DNA of 64,000 nucleotides from Actinomycetes bacterium (GTDB taxonomy: Bacteria; Actinomycetota; Acidimicrobiia; Acidimicrobiales; JAMCPL01): NCBI GenBank assembly GCA_021816935.1, contig JAKAWR010000002.1, positions 67,039 to 131,038 on the forward strand. Direction: 5' to 3'. This document shows positions 1-9,514 of the stretch, one piece after another. The notes beneath the pieces are model-generated. The model had not been told where the DNA came from. It saw nothing but the letters and a program-made list of their open reading frames with translations, and searched no databases. The translations under genes and the position numbers were made by a program. Each line of letters begins with the position of its first letter. Positions within the stretch are counted from its first letter, which is position 1.

Positions 1-1
1 C

Positions 2-3000
2 TGGCCCTCGACCTGTAGCTCGAACAATTCGCCGTTCTCGATCACGGACCATTCCAACCCGTCGCTCGGCACGATGTCGGTGGCAATATGCTCGATCGCC
101 GGATCGGAGGCCACTCTCACCGTACCGAACGATCTGAACGCCTCGGACCAGCTCTCGGTCTCCGCCACCGGCGTGACCAATCCTCCCGTTCCGCCCGCCG
201 GATCGGCTGACTCGATGGTCGTATCCACCTCGTCGGACTCTGCACCCAGCGGAAGCGCCTTCTCGATAGTGCCGTTCACTTCGGTGCAGAACCTGACCGT
301 CGTCGACACCGCCACGGGAGCGGGAGCCCAGGGTACAGAGTTGCTCGTGGGCTTCATCCCGACCGGGGAGCTACTCGCGAACGAGAGTTCCATATCGCTC
401 TCCTTCCAGGGTGCCTGGTGGCCCACGGGAGACCCCTCATTCCCTGCACCGTCGGGAGTGGAGGGACCGGGCCAGCCTCCGGACTACCCTGACGCCGTGG
501 TGATCGACGACTACACCACCAACCTGCAGCAGCTGGCCGGGGCGACGGCCCAGGTATCACCCCAATCCGGTCAGGCCGCCGGGATGACCATCCCGGTTTC
601 CCAGACGATCCAAGCGGGCGATAAGGTCGTCGTGGTGGTAAACGGCGTGATCAACCCGCCCGAGCCGGGAACGGTCCCCTTGACCGTCGTCACCTCATCA
701 GACCTTGCCCCTGCGACAAGCCCGATCACGCTAACCGCTGCGAACAGCGTGTCGAATGTTACGGGCACCTCGGCCAACACTCCGAGCGGTGCACCCGAGT
801 ACCAGATAACCTTCACCACGAGCGCCACAGGGACCCTCGTACCGGGAATATCGACCATCACCCTGGTGCTTGACGCCCCGCCGTCGGCCACGTCCTACTG
901 CATCACCGACACGACCGCTGCGGCCGGTCCGATGATCTATGCGAGCAAGGTAATCTCCTCCTCCTCATCCGAGAGCTACAGCGGCGCGCCGGCTATGCCC
1001 GTGACGCCTTACGTCGTAACGCTCGGGGTGGGCAACGCACTGGGCGCGCCTAGTACGTCATCGAAGGCGGGCTTCTGCGCCGTACAGAGCGGTGGCGCCG
1101 CGCCCACGGCAAGCCCCCTTATCGCAGCAGGCGACACGGTCGAGGTAGACATCTCCGGCACGAACTCGGCTATTGCCAGCCAGGACGTATTTACCTCGTC
1201 AGACGACGCTGAGTCGTCCGCTCTGACACCGCCGGCACCGGCGCCCGGAGCGCCCAGCGTCACGCTGAGCCCGACCTCCACATCTGCCGGGGCGATGGCC
1301 AACTACGCTCTGGCATTCACCGCCCCCACCTATCTTTACGGCCAGAACACGACCGGGCCGTCGTTCATCCAGATCGTCTTTCCTGCAGGCTCGATGCTCA
1401 CCAGCTGCCAGAACCTCGTCGAGTACACGGCATACTGCCCCAAGCCGTCGTTCACCATCCAGGACACCACGACGACCGGCGGCTCCGCCTCGGGCACCAT
1501 AGGAGTGGTAGGCGGAGACGGTACGGTCGTCACGATCCCCTTCCCCAACACGATCGAGAAGGGCGACAACATAACACTCACGATCAGCTCCGTCATGAAC
1601 CCACCTGGTGGAACCTACAGTCTCGGGTATTCACTACTCGACCCAGGAGAGTCGGCCGTGTCGTATCTCGGGACGCAGAGCTACACGATCCAGCCGCCGT
1701 CGTCGCTGTCTGGCCCCGACGCTCAGCACCCCGCCCCCACGGTACAGCTCTCGACAGCGGCGGCAAATGCGACCGGCGTGACATACACGATCAACTTCTC
1801 CCTTTCTGCGAACGGCATCCTCATGCCCCCGAACGGCAACCTGGTGGGCCTTGCAAGCTCGGTTGCCCTCACGGCCGGAGCGGGCACCATCTGGCCGCCG
1901 AACACCCAGGACTACAACTACGTCGACCTCACGGCGGCCAAACCTGGTGCGATGGGCGGCGGCGGCCTGCCGGCGTACGTGACGAACGGCGGCACGGCCG
2001 TGGGCCAGCTCGTCCCTGATACCATCATCAATTCCGGCGATTCGATCAGCCTCGTCATAGCCGGTGTCCAGAACCCGCCTGCGGGAACCTACATCCTGTC
2101 GGTGACCACGACTTCGGACAGCGTAACGGAGATGTCTGCGCCCTACACGATCGGCACGCCCAACCCGCCGCTGGTGAGCTCGGTGAGCTCGACCTCGACA
2201 CTGCCCAGCGCATCGGGAGCCACATACACCTTCAACATGTCCATAAGCTCCACGGGCGGCCTTGCCGCCAACGAAGGACTGATCTACCTGTCGGCAAGTG
2301 CAGGGACCGTCCTGCCACCTCTGAGGTCGGGGTCAACCGCCAGCTACTCCATCACCGACAACACCACCCCCTCCGGCACCGCAGCCGCATCCGCTGTCAC
2401 CCTGAACGTGCTGGCTCCGAGTTCGGCGGTGATCACGGTTGCCAACGCCGTCAGCCCTGGCGACTCGATCACGCTCGCGGTCGCCAATGTTACGAACCCC
2501 CGCCAGAGCGGCGCGTCCCCGATCACCGTTTGGACGTCGTCCGACTCCGTGCCGGTCACCTACCAATCCTTCTCTATGACCACGCCGTCGCCTCCGGAAA
2601 GCCCCTACATCTACATGTCCTCGGCCGTGGTGGATCAAACCGGGGTCACGTACACGATCGACTTCAACACGAGCGCCCTCGGCGTCCTCGCTGCGGGCGC
2701 GAGCTCTATAACAGTGATCGCCCCCCCGGACACCGGGTTCTCGGGCGCCTCGTTCCAGATTACCGACGACACCACCGCTGCCTCGATCGCACAGGGTAAT
2801 GGCAACATCACCCTCTCCGGGGGCTTTTCCATGGTCACGATAGGAATTGGCAGCGGGACCAATAGCACCATCGCCTCCTCGAGCTCTGTAACCGTCGTCA
2901 TCTCAGGTGTGACCAACGCACCCCAGTCCGGCGGCACCTTCACCATCCTCACCTCGTCGGACAGCGTCCCGGCCAAGGTAGTCAACGTGAGCTCATCCCT

Positions 3001-4573
3001 TTCCGTGCCCTCGGTCACGTCCGTTTCGCCGGATGCGGGAACCACTGCAGGGGGGTATGCCACAAAGGTAGCCGGGTCGGGCTTCGAGCTTGCTACGGGA
3101 GTGAGCTTCGGCGGGACTCCGGCGCCGTTCACGATCGTCTCGGCGACCCTGCTTGCCGTAACGGTCCCCAAGGCCTCCGGTCCCGGAGAGGTCGATGTCG
3201 CCGTGACCAACGCCGCGGGCCAGTCGTCTCCGGTAACAACGGACAAGTTCACCTATGTCCAGGCGAGCGCGCCCACGACCCCGGCCGGCTACGTACCGGT
3301 CTCTCCCGTGCGCCTTGCGGATACCCGGTGTACCCCAAGGCCGGAACCGGCGTACTGCAACGGCGAGAACCTGCCCCCCCAGAACGCCACGCTCTCCTCG
3401 ATCGGCTCGCAATCCTCGATCAACGTCACCGTGGCAGGCGTAGACGGTGTGCCGTCCCCGTCCGCCGGAACGACGGCGGTCGCTCTCAATGTCACCCTTG
3501 CCGGGCCAAAAATTGCATCAGGGTACCTGTCGGTCTACCCGGCGTCGATGCCCGCCGGAGCCGACACGGTATCGAACATCAACTGGGATTCCGCCGGTGC
3601 CGCCATCCCGAACCTCGTAATGGTGGCAGTGAGCAGTCAGGGCGAGGTTACCATCCACAACGGCTCCAGCGGAACGGTCGACGTAACGGTGGATCTGGAG
3701 GGCTACTATTCGACATCCGCAACCGGTCCCACCCTGTACAACCCGGTGACCCCGGTTCGCCTTGCCGACTCGCGTTGCTCAGCCACGCCAAGACCCAGCC
3801 TCTGCGCCGGCGAGCATCTCCCGTCGGCCAACGCAGGTCTCGTGCCCCTGGCGTCCGGCGGTAGCGAGAACGTGGCCGTCGAGGGAACTCCCTCGGTACC
3901 CTCCGGTGCCACGGCCGCAATCCTGAACGTCACGGTCACACGTGCCACCTCGTCGGGCTATCTCACCGTCTGGCCGTCCGGCAAGGCGAGGGCAACGGTC
4001 TCGAACCTCAACTGGGTGGCAGGCAAGGCCGTAGCCAACCGGGTCATCGTCCCCCTGGGAAGTGGCGGGAAAATAAGCGTCTTCAACGGAGCAGGCAGCG
4101 GGACGGTCGACTTTATTGTGGACCTGTCCGGGTACTTCAGCTCGACCGGACTAAAGTTCTCGGCCGTAAACCCCATCAGGATCTGCGACACGAGGGACCC
4201 GGGCAAGGTCGGCTACACCACCGAATGCTCGCCAAAGGCAGGGTCGAACGCGCCGCTCCAGTCGGGCCAGACGCTCCTTGTCCAGGTAGGCGGGGTGGAC
4301 GGCATCCCATCAACCGGCGTGCAGGCGGTCGTTGGCAACGTGACCGCCGCAGGATCTACGGCGGCGGGTGGTTTCCTTTCAGTGCTGCCCGGTGGGACAT
4401 CGGTGTCGGGAGCCAACCCACCCAGCATTTCTGACGTCAACTGGGGCGCGAAAGAAGAGGCCGTGGCGAACCTCACGGTCGTAAAGGCCGGGGCCGGAAC
4501 GAGCATAGAGGTGTTCAATTCGGCCGGTGCCACCAACGTGATCGTCGACGTGATGGGCTGGTACACTGGCTGA
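2..4573 (+). CDS. Large repetitive surface/secreted protein, 5' end truncated by window edge (ORF track start 74). Multiple Thr/Ser-rich 'NPP..TSSDS.P' repeats, an IPT/TIG-like domain, then three 'PVRLADTR' C-terminal repeats
   Basis: No in-frame stop between position 2 and the ATG at 74; translated repeats GVxNPPxxGTxxLTVxTSSDSxP; SVTSVSPDAGTTAGGYATKVAGSGF (TIG-like); three repeats beginning PVRLADTR/PVRLADSR/PIRICDTR. Confidence 0.8.
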   Translation, partial: WPSTCSSNNSPFSITDHSNPSLGTMSVAICSIAGSEATLTVPNDLNASDQLSVSATGVTNPPVPPAGSADSMVVSTSSDSAPSGSAFSIVPFTSVQNLTVVDTATGAGAQGTELLVGFIPTGELLANESSISLSFQGAWWPTGDPSFPAPSGVEGPGQPPDYPDAVVIDDYTTNLQQLAGATAQVSPQSGQAAGMTIPVSQTIQAGDKVVVVVNGVINPPEPGTVPLTVVTSSDLAPATSPITLTAANSVSNVTGTSANTPSGAPEYQITFTTSATGTLVPGISTITLVLDAPPSATSYCITDTTAAAGPMIYASKVISSSSSESYSGAPAMPVTPYVVTLGVGNALGAPSTSSKAGFCAVQSGGAAPTASPLIAAGDTVEVDISGTNSAIASQDVFTSSDDAESSALTPPAPAPGAPSVTLSPTSTSAGAMANYALAFTAPTYLYGQNTTGPSFIQIVFPAGSMLTSCQNLVEYTAYCPKPSFTIQDTTTTGGSASGTIGVVGGDGTVVTIPFPNTIEKGDNITLTISSVMNPPGGTYSLGYSLLDPGESAVSYLGTQSYTIQPPSSLSGPDAQHPAPTVQLSTAAANATGVTYTINFSLSANGILMPPNGNLVGLASSVALTAGAGTIWPPNTQDYNYVDLTAAKPGAMGGGGLPAYVTNGGTAVGQLVPDTIINSGDSISLVIAGVQNPPAGTYILSVTTTSDSVTEMSAPYTIGTPNPPLVSSVSSTSTLPSASGATYTFNMSISSTGGLAANEGLIYLSASAGTVLPPLRSGSTASYSITDNTTPSGTAAASAVTLNVLAPSSAVITVANAVSPGDSITLAVANVTNPRQSGASPITVWTSSDSVPVTYQSFSMTTPSPPESPYIYMSSAVVDQTGVTYTIDFNTSALGVLAAGASSITVIAPPDTGFSGASFQITDDTTAASIAQGNGNITLSGGFSMVTIGIGSGTNSTIASSSSVTVVISGVTNAPQSGGTFTILTSSDSVPAKVVNVSSSLSVPSVTSVSPDAGTTAGGYATKVAGSGFELATGVSFGGTPAPFTIVSATLLAVTVPKASGPGEVDVAVTNAAGQSSPVTTDKFTYVQASAPTTPAGYVPVSPVRLADTRCTPRPEPAYCNGENLPPQNATLSSIGSQSSINVTVAGVDGVPSPSAGTTAVALNVTLAGPKIASGYLSVYPASMPAGADTVSNINWDSAGAAIPNLVMVAVSSQGEVTIHNGSSGTVDVTVDLEGYYSTSATGPTLYNPVTPVRLADSRCSATPRPSLCAGEHLPSANAGLVPLASGGSENVAVEGTPSVPSGATAAILNVTVTRATSSGYLTVWPSGKARATVSNLNWVAGKAVANRVIVPLGSGGKISVFNGAGSGTVDFIVDLSGYFSSTGLKFSAVNPIRICDTRDPGKVGYTTECSPKAGSNAPLQSGQTLLVQVGGVDGIPSTGVQAVVGNVTAAGSTAAGGFLSVLPGGTSVSGANPPSISDVNWGAKEEAVANLTVVKAGAGTSIEVFNSAGATNVIVDVMGWYTG

Positions 4574-4697
4574 CGGGCCGAGCTGCTACAGTACTGCCGG
4601 CCCTCCTCGGCTATCGCAGAGGGTTGCTGCACCGCGTTTTCGCCCATCCGAGGCAATGCACTGACGCTCGATGCCGCCGGCAGCTTGCGAAAGTAGA

Positions 4698-7600
4698 ATG
4701 ACGGCAAGCGAGGTGGATCCCGGCGAAGCCAACCCCAACACGTCCCTGCCTGCCAGGCTGGCGACGGCAATACGCACGCGGCGCACCGACATCCTGGCGC
4801 TCGCAGTGCTCATCGCCATCCCCGCCCTCTATATAGGCATCACCGCGGCCATGGGTCATCCACTCCTGCCAGGCGACGACTGGCGGCAAGGACTTCCCCT
4901 CAGGGTGCTCGCCGGTCACGATCTCGCCGGCGGGCACCTCCCGCTCTGGAACCCCTACATCTGGAGTGGCACGCCGCTTCTCGGCGGGTGGAACGCCGGG
5001 GCGCTCTACCCCACCGTGGCGCTCTTCGCCTTCCTGCCCGCGGTCGGCGCCTGGACCTTGAGCCTTATCATCACCTACGCAGTCTGTTCCTCGGGAACCT
5101 ACCTGCTTGCCCGAAAACTCCATCTCCGCCCCATGGCCTCCTTTCTCGCAGCGGCCACCTTCTCCTACTTCGGCGCGATGAGCAACCAGGTTTTTCATGT
5201 GGAGTTGGTGGACGGATACGCCTGGATACCATGGTTCGTCCTGGCGGTCGAGGGCCTGGCGGCGGCTCTCCGTAGCAGCCCGGGCGCGGCTGGTTGGGAT
5301 TCTATGGAGCAGTCGACCTGGCGATGGCAGGCACGTCGCCGCCAGGCTGGGTGGGTGGCGCTCGGAGCACTGGCTGCGGGGATGGCTGATCTCTCGGGAT
5401 CCCCGGATGCAGTCGAGAAGTTGTTCGTGATCGGCGGCCTGGTCACCCTCTGGCATGCGCTTTCGAACAGCGATCTCCCGGGATGGCGGACCCGCGGGCT
5501 TCTCGTGGCTCTCGTAACGCTCGCCTTCGTGTGGGGCGCTACCGTCGGAGCGGTCCAGCTCCTTCCCGGGCTTTCGTTCCAGACCATCTCCCAGACGACC
5601 GACGGCTCACTGATCTACTCGTTCGCGTTCATATCGCTCCCGTTCTGGGCATGGCTGCTCATGCTGATCCCCGGTATCACCGGGGGCGCCGGAACCTTCT
5701 CCATGCCTCTTTCGCCGCAACCCATACCCGAGTTCTCCGGATACGCCGGCTTGCTCCCGCTGGCGGCGCTCGGTGCACTCGCCACCCGCTCCTACGGAAG
5801 ACGCAGGAAGGACCCGCTCGCCGGCAGGTGGCGCATGTGGATCGTCGTCGCCGTGGTGGGAGCTATCCTGGCAATGGCTCCCGAGCTACCGGGGCTATCG
5901 GCTCTCGCACACGTACCCGTTTACGGATCGCTTCGGGCTCAAGCGAGAAACCTGCTCATCGTGGACCTGGCGCTTGCCATGATCCTCGGGTACTTCGCTG
6001 ATCGGGTCCTCTTCCTGGCGCGACCCCGGCAGGCCGCAGGCGAAACTGCGGAGGAGCCCGAGCAGGTACCGGGTGGCACCGGAACCCCCGCGCAGGCTCG
6101 CCCGCCGATCGACCGGATAGAGGTCGCTGGCGCAGTACTGCCCATGGCCTGTGTAATCGCCTTCTTCGTCGTTGCCCTGGCCTTCCCGAAGCCGGTGGAA
6201 GCCGCCTTGGGCCTGCCGGAGAACCTCGGGAACCTCGTATGCTATATGCTGCCGCTGATTGCCTTTTCGGTAATCCTGGCCATCGAAATATCAGCATTCG
6301 CGGCGACGCTTCCCCGCCTGGGGCAGCGCGCAATAAGCACCCTGATGGTCTGTACCGTAATTGCAGACGCGGTCCTGTTCTCCGCGGGGATTTCGCAATT
6401 CGGCGCAAATCTCACCCCGGCAACGCTTCCGGTAGCCGGTGCGCAGGCAGGGAGCAGGTCCCTGCTGCTGCAAGGTCTCGGAACCTCTCCCGGAGGGACG
6501 GGTGGGCGAGTCGCCTTTTTCGACCCGAGCCCGTTCAACTCGGCCGGGTCCCCGTCACTCGGGACCGCTAGTATCGAAGCCGACACCAATATCTATGCGT
6601 CAGTCCCGAGCGTCCAGGGCTACGGGGCGCTCGTCTGGAAACGTTACGACGCGGCCACATGCACCCATGAGCTCGGCGACATGAGAGTCTCTGCTCTTGC
6701 TTCCCCCACATTCGCCGTCCTCAACCTTCGCACCCTCATCGTCGCCAAGGGTGCGTTCACGTCCCCAACTCAGTCGTCAATAACAAGGGCTCCCCTGTCA
6801 CTGCCCTTTGCTCCGGGATCCTGGGGCGTGTGTCCCCCTTCGGCCTACGCCCCCGCTACGGGAGGTGGAGTTTCCCGGAAGGGAGCGCCAGGCTCGAGCT
6901 GGTTTATCGGGAGCCCGAAACAGGTATCAAAGGTATTCCTGAACATCCCTTCCGCCGTCTCGGAGCCGAAGCATGGGTCGGGACCTGGGCCTGGGCCGCG
7001 ATCCGGGTCAGTGCTGGCGCAGCGCTCGGGTTCGGAGCTGGTACCCGGGTCAGAGCAGGGGCAGAGGTCGGAGGCCCGTCAGGCGTCTCCTGGCATGACG
7101 CAAGTAGGCAGGGACCAACCGGCCCAATCGGCACAGGCGCCTGACGTGCAGCTCCTCGCCCCGGTGGGTACGACCGGCCGCCTCGCAACTATCGCCACGT
7201 CTCCTGCCGTCCCGGTGCCGCCTGCATCGCAGGCGGCACCTGCCGGACATGGGGCCGGCCAGGAGGCAGCCCGCGTGCTCCAGTATGTGGCGACCTTTCC
7301 CCGCGCCCCGAGCGCCGTCGCTCTCAGGATGGCGGGCACTGGGGTGCTATCCGTCTCGCCGTCTCAGGTAGTCATAGAGGCTTCATCAGGGTCCATGGCG
7401 CAGCTTGACGGTCCGCTGGCCTCAGAGGTCCTCCCGGGCCACTGGGCATATCTCCGCACGATCGGTTCCGAAGAGGAGTTCACGGACGTGGCTGCCTGGG
7501 GGCATCTGCGATTCATCCCGACCGGTCCCGCACCCGAGGGCGCTGGATCCCATGGCGCTTCCACGCCGAACGGGCCCGCTTACCGGGTTGTGCGAGCGAA

Positions 7601-7943
7601 CGCAGACGGCACCGAGACCGATCAAGTAGCAACGCCTACCAAGGCCCTGCTCGTGCGCTCAGAAGCCTGGGCTCCGGGTTGGACCGCTACTATCGCCAGC
7701 CATGACGGCAAGAATACCGTCGATCCCGTGCTGCGCTATGGCATCGTCCAAGCCATCACGCTCCCCCCAGGCACCTACAGCGTGACCTTTACCTACTGGC
7801 CCCCGGGGATGACTGGCGGGATCTCGCTGTCTGCAGCCGGAGCGATAGTACTCGCGGCGACGGCCGCAGCCCTGCTCGCGACATGCATCCAGCCTCCGAA
7901 GAGGCGGCGTAGGTCCTCTCCCGAAGAGCGCGAACACACGTGA
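4698..7943 (+). CDS. YfhO-like multi-pass membrane protein (putative GT-C type)
   Basis: N-terminal multi-TM region with PLLPGDDWRQGLPLRVLAGHDLAGGHLPLWNPYIWSGTPLLGGWNAGALYP, typical of the YfhO family; start could also be 4671. Confidence 0.75.
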   Translation: MTASEVDPGEANPNTSLPARLATAIRTRRTDILALAVLIAIPALYIGITAAMGHPLLPGDDWRQGLPLRVLAGHDLAGGHLPLWNPYIWSGTPLLGGWNAGALYPTVALFAFLPAVGAWTLSLIITYAVCSSGTYLLARKLHLRPMASFLAAATFSYFGAMSNQVFHVELVDGYAWIPWFVLAVEGLAAALRSSPGAAGWDSMEQSTWRWQARRRQAGWVALGALAAGMADLSGSPDAVEKLFVIGGLVTLWHALSNSDLPGWRTRGLLVALVTLAFVWGATVGAVQLLPGLSFQTISQTTDGSLIYSFAFISLPFWAWLLMLIPGITGGAGTFSMPLSPQPIPEFSGYAGLLPLAALGALATRSYGRRRKDPLAGRWRMWIVVAVVGAILAMAPELPGLSALAHVPVYGSLRAQARNLLIVDLALAMILGYFADRVLFLARPRQAAGETAEEPEQVPGGTGTPAQARPPIDRIEVAGAVLPMACVIAFFVVALAFPKPVEAALGLPENLGNLVCYMLPLIAFSVILAIEISAFAATLPRLGQRAISTLMVCTVIADAVLFSAGISQFGANLTPATLPVAGAQAGSRSLLLQGLGTSPGGTGGRVAFFDPSPFNSAGSPSLGTASIEADTNIYASVPSVQGYGALVWKRYDAATCTHELGDMRVSALASPTFAVLNLRTLIVAKGAFTSPTQSSITRAPLSLPFAPGSWGVCPPSAYAPATGGGVSRKGAPGSSWFIGSPKQVSKVFLNIPSAVSEPKHGSGPGPGPRSGSVLAQRSGSELVPGSEQGQRSEARQASPGMTQVGRDQPAQSAQAPDVQLLAPVGTTGRLATIATSPAVPVPPASQAAPAGHGAGQEAARVLQYVATFPRAPSAVALRMAGTGVLSVSPSQVVIEASSGSMAQLDGPLASEVLPGHWAYLRTIGSEEEFTDVAAWGHLRFIPTGPAPEGAGSHGASTPNGPAYRVVRANADGTETDQVATPTKALLVRSEAWAPGWTATIASHDGKNTVDPVLRYGIVQAITLPPGTYSVTFTYWPPGMTGGISLSAAGAIVLAATAAALLATCIQPPKRRRRSSPEEREHT

Positions 7944-7974
7944 CGCACCTGGCTTACCTGTCTCACGGAAGCCA

Positions 7975-8607
7975 TCACTTTCCTGCCGGGGCAGCAGGCC
8001 ACTCGGAATACCATGTCCCCATCGCATAGTTGGCGGGGCGCCCGGCCACGTAGGGGAAGTCCGGCTTCGCGCAGTTCGCGCTCGATTCCTCCGTCATCGC
8101 ATACGAATGACCGGTCGGCGCACCAAAGGCAGGATTGCTCCCCTCGTTGTCAGTTGCGTACCAGCAGATGCCCGCTGCCGACCAGCTGACCAGCGCAGTC
8201 GAGTCCTTCGTACTCCAGAAGCCGACCTCACTCACTGATGCCTTTGCCGACGTATCGCCGGCACCATAGCGAAGCGACGGGTTGATACCTGCCAGCTCTG
8301 ACGCCGCGAGATTCGTGTAGTTGTCGTGATTCGTGTAATAAGCCACGGCGGCAAGCGTCGCATTGGTGAGGTCGGATTGAGCGCCCTTGTCCCTGGCATT
8401 GCCCGTCACGCCGAGAAAGGTCGGTATGGCGATCGCCATTAGGATGCCCATAATAAGTAGCACGACCATGAGTTCGATGAGAGTAAAACCTCCCTCGGCG
8501 CTTTCGGTCATCGTGGGCATCGGCAGGCGCGCCTCTCTGGCATTCGCAACCGGAGATGCCAATGCGCGCGTGCCGACACGGGGGATCCGTCTCTCGGGGC
8601 GGGACAC
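7975..8607 (-). CDS. Type IV pilin / prepilin-like protein
   Basis: Class III prepilin signal EGGFTLIELMVVLLIMGILMAIAIPTFLG; true start may be internal. Confidence 0.9.
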   Translation of the reverse strand: MSRPERRIPRVGTRALASPVANAREARLPMPTMTESAEGGFTLIELMVVLLIMGILMAIAIPTFLGVTGNARDKGAQSDLTNATLAAVAYYTNHDNYTNLAASELAGINPSLRYGAGDTSAKASVSEVGFWSTKDSTALVSWSAAGICWYATDNEGSNPAFGAPTGHSYAMTEESSANCAKPDFPYVAGRPANYAMGTWYSEWPAAPAGK

Positions 8608-8641
8608 CGTCTTGACAATGCACTTTTCCTACATGATGCAG

Positions 8642-8675
8642 AACGATGGCGAGCCGGAATCGGCTCGCCATCGTT
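8642..8675 (-). terminator. 15-bp perfect stem, 4-nt loop between the two pilin genes
   Basis: aacgatggcgagccg-gaat-cggctcgccatcgtt; no T-tract. Confidence 0.6.
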
Positions 8676-8716
8676 CCTCTCTAACTGCAACTACAGGCCG
8701 TTATCGGCGCGACGGT

Positions 8717-9310
8717 CTACTTCCCGCCCGGTGCCGGCGGCCAGCTGGCCTTCCACGTTGCGCTGACCATATTCGCAACCGTACACAGGCTGGAGTTGGC
8801 TTCCACTATCATGCCATAGTTCTCACCGCTTGAGACCCCGGCGATCGTGCCGCCAGTGAACGTCGTTGTTGCGTTGCCGCTCTCGTTGTCGACAATGCCC
8901 CAGCACACTCCGGTCGGCGACCAAGAAGTGAGCAACACGGCATTGCCCGCGGGGGCTGCCAACATTACGGTGCTATTGCCTGAGCTCGCAGACGTGCCCG
9001 CGGCAACGAAGGCGATCTCCGGCTCCGCGCTGTGAAGGTAAGAGGTACTGATACCGGCGTAGCTCTGGTTGTCCTCGTAGTAGGTCTTTGCCGTCAGCAT
9101 CGCGTTCGTCAGGTCGGACTGGGCTCCCTTGTCCTTGGCATTGCCTGTCACCCCGAGGAACGTCGGGATGGCGATCGCCATCAGGATGCCCATGATGAGC
9201 AGCACCACCATCAACTCGATGAGGGTGAAGCCTCCCTCGCCAGCCGCGTCGCCTGCGGCGGCAACTGCCGGCCTGCGGCGCAATAATTCAAGACGTGAAC
9301 GTAGGTTCAT
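8717..9310 (-). CDS. pilA: Type IV major pilin-like protein (ORF track extends to 9367)
   Basis: GEGGFTLIELMVVLLIMGILMAIAIPTFLGVTGNAKDKGAQSDLTNA; GGAGG immediately upstream of MNLRSRLE supports the internal start. Confidence 0.88.
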   Translation of the reverse strand: MNLRSRLELLRRRPAVAAAGDAAGEGGFTLIELMVVLLIMGILMAIAIPTFLGVTGNAKDKGAQSDLTNAMLTAKTYYEDNQSYAGISTSYLHSAEPEIAFVAAGTSASSGNSTVMLAAPAGNAVLLTSWSPTGVCWGIVDNESGNATTTFTGGTIAGVSSGENYGMIVEANSSLCTVANMVSATWKASWPPAPGGK

Positions 9311-9514
9311 CATCTCCTCCTTGCTATCAAGGCCGCCGACTCCCTTCCCGGGATCGCCGCCGGCCATCCAATCAATGCAGTGACCCCGAGTTCCGGCCTC
9401 GCCGCACCCGCAGCCACCAACCTCACGAGCCTACCATGCTCGTAACGCCTTCACCATTATATCGACTTCCTCGGGTGCGCGCTTGAGATATTCCCGGAGA
9501 TTATCTCGCAGAAT

